DNA of 64,000 bases from Halomarina litorea (lineage in GTDB: Archaea > Halobacteriota > Halobacteria > Halobacteriales > Haloarculaceae), in the NCBI RefSeq assembly GCF_024227715.1, contig NZ_CP100452.1, forward strand, positions 1 to 64,000, read 5' to 3'. This document shows positions 60,178-64,000 of the stretch, piece by piece. The notes beneath the pieces are model-generated. The model was not told where the DNA came from. It saw nothing but the letters and a program-made list of their open reading frames with translations, and searched no databases. Within the stretch, counting starts at the first letter, position 1; the number at the start of each line of letters is the position of its first letter. A program made the position numbers and the translations under genes.

Positions 60178-60386
60178 CGCTCGTCGCCCCCCTCGCTCAG
60201 CGGGCCGTCCTCGGCGAACTCGACGCAGGTGCGGAGCTCTGCGCCGATGATGGCCGCGCGGTTGGAGAACTCGGCGGCGTCGCCGTCGGTGATGACGCCG
60301 TCGGACCACAGGTCGTCGATGACGTCGTGGAGGTCGGTCGTGGTTCGGTCGACGGCCGCCAGCACGTCGGTCGGGTCCTCGCTCAT
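60174..60386 (-). CDS. 70-residue helical hypothetical protein
   Basis: MSEDPTDVLAAVDRTTTDLHDVIDDLWSDGVITDGDAAEFSNRAAIIGAELRTCVEF... is predicted all-helical and very acidic. It is cotranslated with the 55-residue protein. Small paired proteins like these may be a two-part unit, for example a protein and its binding partner; nothing in the sequence identifies it. A start-codon overlap exists with a GTG frame upstream (MFYPVLYP), probably chance. Confidence 0.55.
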   Translation of the reverse strand: MSEDPTDVLAAVDRTTTDLHDVIDDLWSDGVITDGDAAEFSNRAAIIGAELRTCVEFAEDGPLSEGGDER

Positions 60387-60557
60387 GGGTACAGAACAGG
60401 GTAGAACACTGCTACGGATGCCGATTACAGGTACAGGCGTTCCGGCTCTGAGAGGGAGCGGCTAGGTGTGTAGTCCTGTCCACACGTTCGCGTACTTCGT
60501 CGCGTAGAGAGTTTCACGGGATCAAATGCGTGCGGTCGCGAGAGCGAGTACCGTCCG

Positions 60558-63155
60558 TCAGTCGGCGGTGGTCGGGGTCCCGGCGGCGACCCCGTCGGTT
60601 CCAGTGTCGGTGGTGGTGGGCCTGACCCGCGAGAGGCGCATCGCGTTGCCGGTCACGAGCAGGGTCATCCCGGCGTCGCCCAGCAGGACGGCCGCCCAGA
60701 TGGGGACGTAGCCGAACGGGACGGCGAGCGCGAGTGCGGCCTTCGCGCCGAGGCTGACCCAGACGTTCTGCCGGATGACGCCGTTAGCCCGCGACGAGAG
60801 GTCGTAGAGGTACGGTAGTTTCGCCACGTCGTCGCCCATCAGCGCGATGTCCGCCGTCTCGAGGGCGGCGTCGGTGCCCGCCGCGCCCATGGCGATACCC
60901 ACGTCCGCGGTGGCGAGGGCGGGCGCGTCGTTGATGCCGTCGCCGACCATCGCCACCGTCCCGTACTCGGCGCGGAGGGCCTCGACGGCCTCCACCTTCT
61001 GCTCGGGGAGGAGTTCGGCGCGGAAGTCGTCGACGCCCACTTCCTCGGCGATGGCGCGGGCGGTCCGCTCGTTGTCGCCGGTGAGCATCGCGACGTGGAC
61101 GCCCGCTTCGCGCAGGCGTGCGACCGTCTCACGGGCCGCGGGGCGCACGTCGTCTGCGACGGCGATGACCCCCTCCAGTTCCTCGTCCGTCCCGACGAGC
61201 ACCACCGTCTTGCCCTCCGACTGGAGGCGCGGCACCGTCTCCTCCAGCAGGTCGAGGCAGTCGTTGCGCGCACAGAGGTCGCGGCTGGTCGTCGTCACCT
61301 CGCCGCCCTCCATCGCGGCGTGGACGTGCGAGAGGTCGAACCCGAGGTCCTCGAACAGCGCGGGTTTGCCGGCGTAGTGGAGTCGCCCGTCGAGCGTCGC
61401 GCGCACCCCCTTCCCGGTGATGCTCTCGAAGTCGTCGACGTCGCGGTCACCGACTGCGGCGTCCTCCGCGTGGTTCACGATGGCCTCGCCGATGGGGTGT
61501 TCACTCCGCGTCTCCAGCCCCCGCGCACACCGGAGGACGTCCGCCTCGCTGTGCCCGTTGAGGGCGACGACGTCGGTGACGACGAGTTCGCCCCGCGTCA
61601 GCGTCCCCGTCTTGTCGAAGGCGACGGCGTCCACCGCGCCCATCGTCTCGAGGTGCGTGCCGCCCTTGATGAGGACGCCGTTCTTCGCGGCACTGGTGAC
61701 GCCCGACACCACGGAGACGGGCGTCGAGATGACGAACGCACACGGGCAGGCGAGGACGATCAGGGTGAGACCGCGGACGAACCACGTCTCCCACGGCAGG
61801 CCGAAGGCGAGTGGCGGGACGGCGGCGACCAGGAGCGCCGCCGCGACGACTATCGGCGTGTAGTAGCCCGCGAAGCGCTCGACGAACTGTTCGCGGTCGG
61901 TCTTCTCGCGCTGGGCGTCCTCGACCATCTCGACGATGCGCGCGATGGTCCGGTCGCCCGCGCTCGCGGTCACCTCGACTTCGAGGTAGCCGCCCTCGTT
62001 GACCGTCCCGGCGTACACCTCGTCGCCCTCCGTCTTGTCGACGGGGACGGACTCGCCGGTGATGGGAGACTGGTTGACCGCACTCTCGCCCGCCACGACG
62101 ACGCCGTCCATGGGGATCTTCTCGCCGGGGCGGACGAGGACGACTTCGCCCACGGCCACGTCGTCGACGGGCACCGTGACTTCCCGCTCGTCGCGCCGGA
62201 CCGTCGCCTCGTCCGGCGAGAGTTCCATCAGTTCCCGCAGGGAGTTTCGCGCGCGGTCCATCGAGTAGCGTTCGAGCAACTCGGCGACGCTGAACAGGAA
62301 GGCGAGCGTCCCGGCCTCGAAGTACAGCGACGCGCCGAAGCCCAGACTCGCGGCCAGTGCTCCGATGATGGCCGCGCCCATCAGCAGGTCGATGTCGAGG
62401 TTCAGGTTCCGCAGCGAGTAGTAGCCGTTGCGGACGATGGCCTGCCCGCCGAGGACGACGCCCACGACGAACAGCAGGTCCGCCAGCAGGAACTCGTGGC
62501 CGAGGAGCGTCGCCACGAGGGCGTTCAGCGGGGGCAGGAGGAACTCCACGACCAGCCCTGCGCCGACGAACAGCCCGCTCGCCCACGTCTTCGTCGCCCG
62601 CGTGGAGCGCCAGACGCTCCCCTGCGCAGGGGCGTGCGAGTGGCCGTGGCCCCCGTCGTCCGCGTCAGCCCCGTCGCTCCCGACTACCTCGTAGCCGGCG
62701 CGCTCGACGGCCGAGACGACGCTCGCCCGGTCGCCCGTGTAGGTCACCTCGACGCTCCCGGTCGTCGGGCGCGTCTCGTATCCCGTGACCCCCTCGACGC
62801 CGGAGAGGGCGTTCTCGACCTTCCCGGCACAGGAGGCGCAGTCCATGTCGGGCACCTCGAACCGGTCGGTCCGGGCCGCCGTCTCACCCCCCGAGTCGTC
62901 CGCGATGTCGTAGCCCGCCTTCCGTACCCGTTCGCGAACCGCCGCCTCGTCGGTCAGGTCGGGGTCGAAGGTGACCGAGAGCGTGCCCGTCGTCGGGCGT
63001 GGCGCGACGGCGTGGATGCCCTCCAGCGACCGGACGCTCCGCTCGACCTTCGACGCGCACGACGGGCAGTCCATCGAGGGGACCGAGAGGCGCACCTCGC
63101 GGCCCCCCGCTCGACCGCCGTCACGCGTTCGTCCCGTCCCCGAACCATCGCTCAT
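60558..63155 (-). CDS. Heavy-metal P-type ATPase (ZntA/CadA-type)
   Basis: An 865-residue P1B ATPase. Two N-terminal metal-binding domains carry MDCPSCASK (about residue 28) and MDCASCAGK (about residue 104), followed by a His-rich GGHGHSH linker. Eight membrane helices, the intramembrane CPCAFVISTP motif, phosphorylation site DKTGTLTRG and hinge GDGINDAPALATADVGIAMG complete it. CPC plus the AALETADIALMGDD end fits Zn/Cd/Pb exporters. TTAATACAC lies 32 nt upstream, so the start is probably leaderless. No metal regulator gene is adjacent. Confidence 0.95.
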   Translation of the reverse strand: MSDGSGTGRTRDGGRAGGREVRLSVPSMDCPSCASKVERSVRSLEGIHAVAPRPTTGTLSVTFDPDLTDEAAVRERVRKAGYDIADDSGGETAARTDRFEVPDMDCASCAGKVENALSGVEGVTGYETRPTTGSVEVTYTGDRASVVSAVERAGYEVVGSDGADADDGGHGHSHAPAQGSVWRSTRATKTWASGLFVGAGLVVEFLLPPLNALVATLLGHEFLLADLLFVVGVVLGGQAIVRNGYYSLRNLNLDIDLLMGAAIIGALAASLGFGASLYFEAGTLAFLFSVAELLERYSMDRARNSLRELMELSPDEATVRRDEREVTVPVDDVAVGEVVLVRPGEKIPMDGVVVAGESAVNQSPITGESVPVDKTEGDEVYAGTVNEGGYLEVEVTASAGDRTIARIVEMVEDAQREKTDREQFVERFAGYYTPIVVAAALLVAAVPPLAFGLPWETWFVRGLTLIVLACPCAFVISTPVSVVSGVTSAAKNGVLIKGGTHLETMGAVDAVAFDKTGTLTRGELVVTDVVALNGHSEADVLRCARGLETRSEHPIGEAIVNHAEDAAVGDRDVDDFESITGKGVRATLDGRLHYAGKPALFEDLGFDLSHVHAAMEGGEVTTTSRDLCARNDCLDLLEETVPRLQSEGKTVVLVGTDEELEGVIAVADDVRPAARETVARLREAGVHVAMLTGDNERTARAIAEEVGVDDFRAELLPEQKVEAVEALRAEYGTVAMVGDGINDAPALATADVGIAMGAAGTDAALETADIALMGDDVAKLPYLYDLSSRANGVIRQNVWVSLGAKAALALAVPFGYVPIWAAVLLGDAGMTLLVTGNAMRLSRVRPTTTDTGTDGVAAGTPTTAD

Positions 63156-63320
63156 ACGTCGAAGCTAGCGCTCCGAGTGTATTAATCCGACTGCTACGAA
63201 CCCGGTCGTGGATACGACTCCTTAACAAAATTTCTCATCTCGTTTCACAATTCGGAGGGGTGCGAACGAGGGGCGACGGGCGACCCCCTCGCCCTCGCCC
63301 TGCGGCGCATCGAACGCGCT

Positions 63321-63488
63321 ATGACGCCCGGATGGGGCCTGTTCGCCCCGCTGATCGTCCCCGACGAGGAGAGCCGCCTGCAGCGCTGGCTGGCGACCCA
63401 CCCCGACACGGGCGAGCGCGTCGAGCGACTGGTCGAACGCGCCGAACGGGCCGGTCGGGAACGCGGGAGGAGAATCGAGGTTCAGTAG
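63321..63488 (+). CDS. Possible 55-residue protein
   Basis: MTPGWGLFAPLIVPDEESRLQRWLATHPDTGERVERLVERAERAGRERG... has an amphipathic helical C-terminus and normal codon use. A TAACAAAA sequence lies 97 nt upstream at 63224-63231. It fills the gap between the P-type ATPase and a DUF5518 gene and ends 8 bp before the latter. Coding is uncertain. Confidence 0.4.
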   Translation: MTPGWGLFAPLIVPDEESRLQRWLATHPDTGERVERLVERAERAGRERGRRIEVQ

Positions 63489-63496
63489 CCCGGCGC

Positions 63497-63907
63497 TCAG
63501 TAGCGAGTCGCCGGAGGGTCGCGGGCCCGACGCTCGAAGAGGAGGACGCCGAGGTAGCCCCCCAGCGCGCCGAGGCCGGCGGTGTAGAGGCCGACCACCA
63601 CCAGCAGGACGACGCCCAGCGCGCCCAAGCCGACGAGCGCGCCGACGACGCCGCCCTCGGGGACGATGAGGAGGAGCGAGGCGACGAACGTCACGACGGC
63701 CACGACGGGGAGCGTCGCGACGAGGCCCGCGAGCGCCCCGACCGTGAGGCCGTCGCGGCGGTGGAGGTAGCCGGCCGCCGCCCCGCCCAGCACGGGTGAG
63801 AGCGGGAGCAGCGAGAGGAGGAACATCACCACCGCGCCGACGAGGGCGTGGAGGAGGAGACCGCCGCGCGGTCCCGTGGCTGTTTGCGTGCCGGTCGTCT
63901 CGGTCAT
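63497..63907 (-). CDS. DUF5518 membrane protein
   Basis: A 136-residue protein with about four membrane helices and the DUF5518 pattern LLHALVGAVVMFLLSLLPLSPVLGGAAAGYLHRRDGLTVGALAGLVATLP. The function of the family is unknown. The basic C-terminus FERRARDPPATRY is cytoplasmic. It is the last complete gene; the final 93 bp hold nothing recognisable. Confidence 0.78.
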   Translation of the reverse strand: MTETTGTQTATGPRGGLLLHALVGAVVMFLLSLLPLSPVLGGAAAGYLHRRDGLTVGALAGLVATLPVVAVVTFVASLLLIVPEGGVVGALVGLGALGVVLLVVVGLYTAGLGALGGYLGVLLFERRARDPPATRY

Positions 63908-64000
63908 CGTACTACTCGAAGGCCGTCCGAGGGGATAAACCGGCGTACCGGCGGAGCGGCGGAACGGCGAACCGACGACCGCGCTGGAGTCAGGCCTCCT

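Noticed and set aside
60386-60409. Leader cistron MFYPVLYP before the 70-residue gene
   Set aside because: The stop overlaps the start, but the only box (TAATCGGC) is 18 nt from the GTG, not 31-43, so it fails the spacing rule.
1-64000. CRISPR arrays, insertion sequences or integrase remnants
   Set aside because: No regularly spaced palindromic repeats beyond origin boxes, no terminal inverted repeats with transposase or integrase motifs, and no truncated transposase frames were seen.

Overview
The window is high-GC, densely coded DNA from a halophilic archaeon (class Halobacteria). The evidence is the very acidic proteome, Orc1/Cdc6 with haloarchaeal origin boxes, HalOD1, DUF7344, DUF4129 and DUF5518 families, a twin-arginine secreted protein, an RdfA/SMC-related cell-shape pair, and mostly leaderless gene starts. 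I see no rRNA, tRNA, CRISPR array or transposase.

Layout. 1-4.4 kb: a replication module made of direct repeats, a ParA-type ATPase with a small acidic partner, about 1.45 kb of non-coding origin DNA carrying seven forward and two inverted origin recognition boxes, then orc1/cdc6 and one more inverted box behind it. This suits a chromosome with several origins or a megaplasmid; the window cannot decide which. 4.6-9.5 kb: a DUF7344 regulator, a zinc-ribbon protein, a first glmS and a sulfatase-fold enzyme. 9.5-16.8 kb: a beta-propeller protein, the DUF4129/DUF7269/DUF58/DUF7519 operon with its MoxR ATPase on the opposite strand, and a rhomboid protease in less GC-rich DNA. 17-19.6 kb: small signalling-type proteins and regulators. 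19.7-48.9 kb: a large cell-surface glycan region with membrane GT-C-like proteins, six other glycosyltransferase-type proteins, a nucleotide-sugar dehydrogenase, a nucleotidyltransferase, two flippases, two Gfo/Idh oxidoreductases, a TIM-barrel isomerase, an epimerase and a secreted beta-helix protein. 49-52 kb: a winged-helix regulator and the rdfA/SMC-related pair. 52.4-57.8 kb: a second glmS facing the first from 44 kb away, another epimerase and an FG-GAP protein. 57.8-64 kb: an MFS exporter, small membrane proteins and a Zn/Cd-type P-type ATPase.

Working together. The two glmS genes, the nucleotidyltransferase, dehydrogenase, epimerases, oxidoreductases and isomerase would make activated sugars. 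The glycosyltransferases assemble them on lipid carriers, the flippases move them outward, and the GT-C-like proteins, beta-helix protein and sulfatase-fold enzyme act at or outside the membrane. No AglB-type oligosaccharyltransferase is visible, so transfer to protein, if it happens, depends on a gene elsewhere.

Most interesting signal. Many envelope-gene transcription units share a core promoter box close to ATAACAAAGC. When the box lies 31-36 nt before a gene start, the gene looks leaderless. When it lies farther away, a tiny upstream cistron usually starts 32-43 nt after the box and its stop codon overlaps the main gene's start, often with a GGAGG inside the mini-cistron just before the main start. 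I count about a dozen good cases across both strands. This reads as a shared promoter class plus translational coupling through leader peptides, and it can be tested by transcript-start and ribosome mapping.
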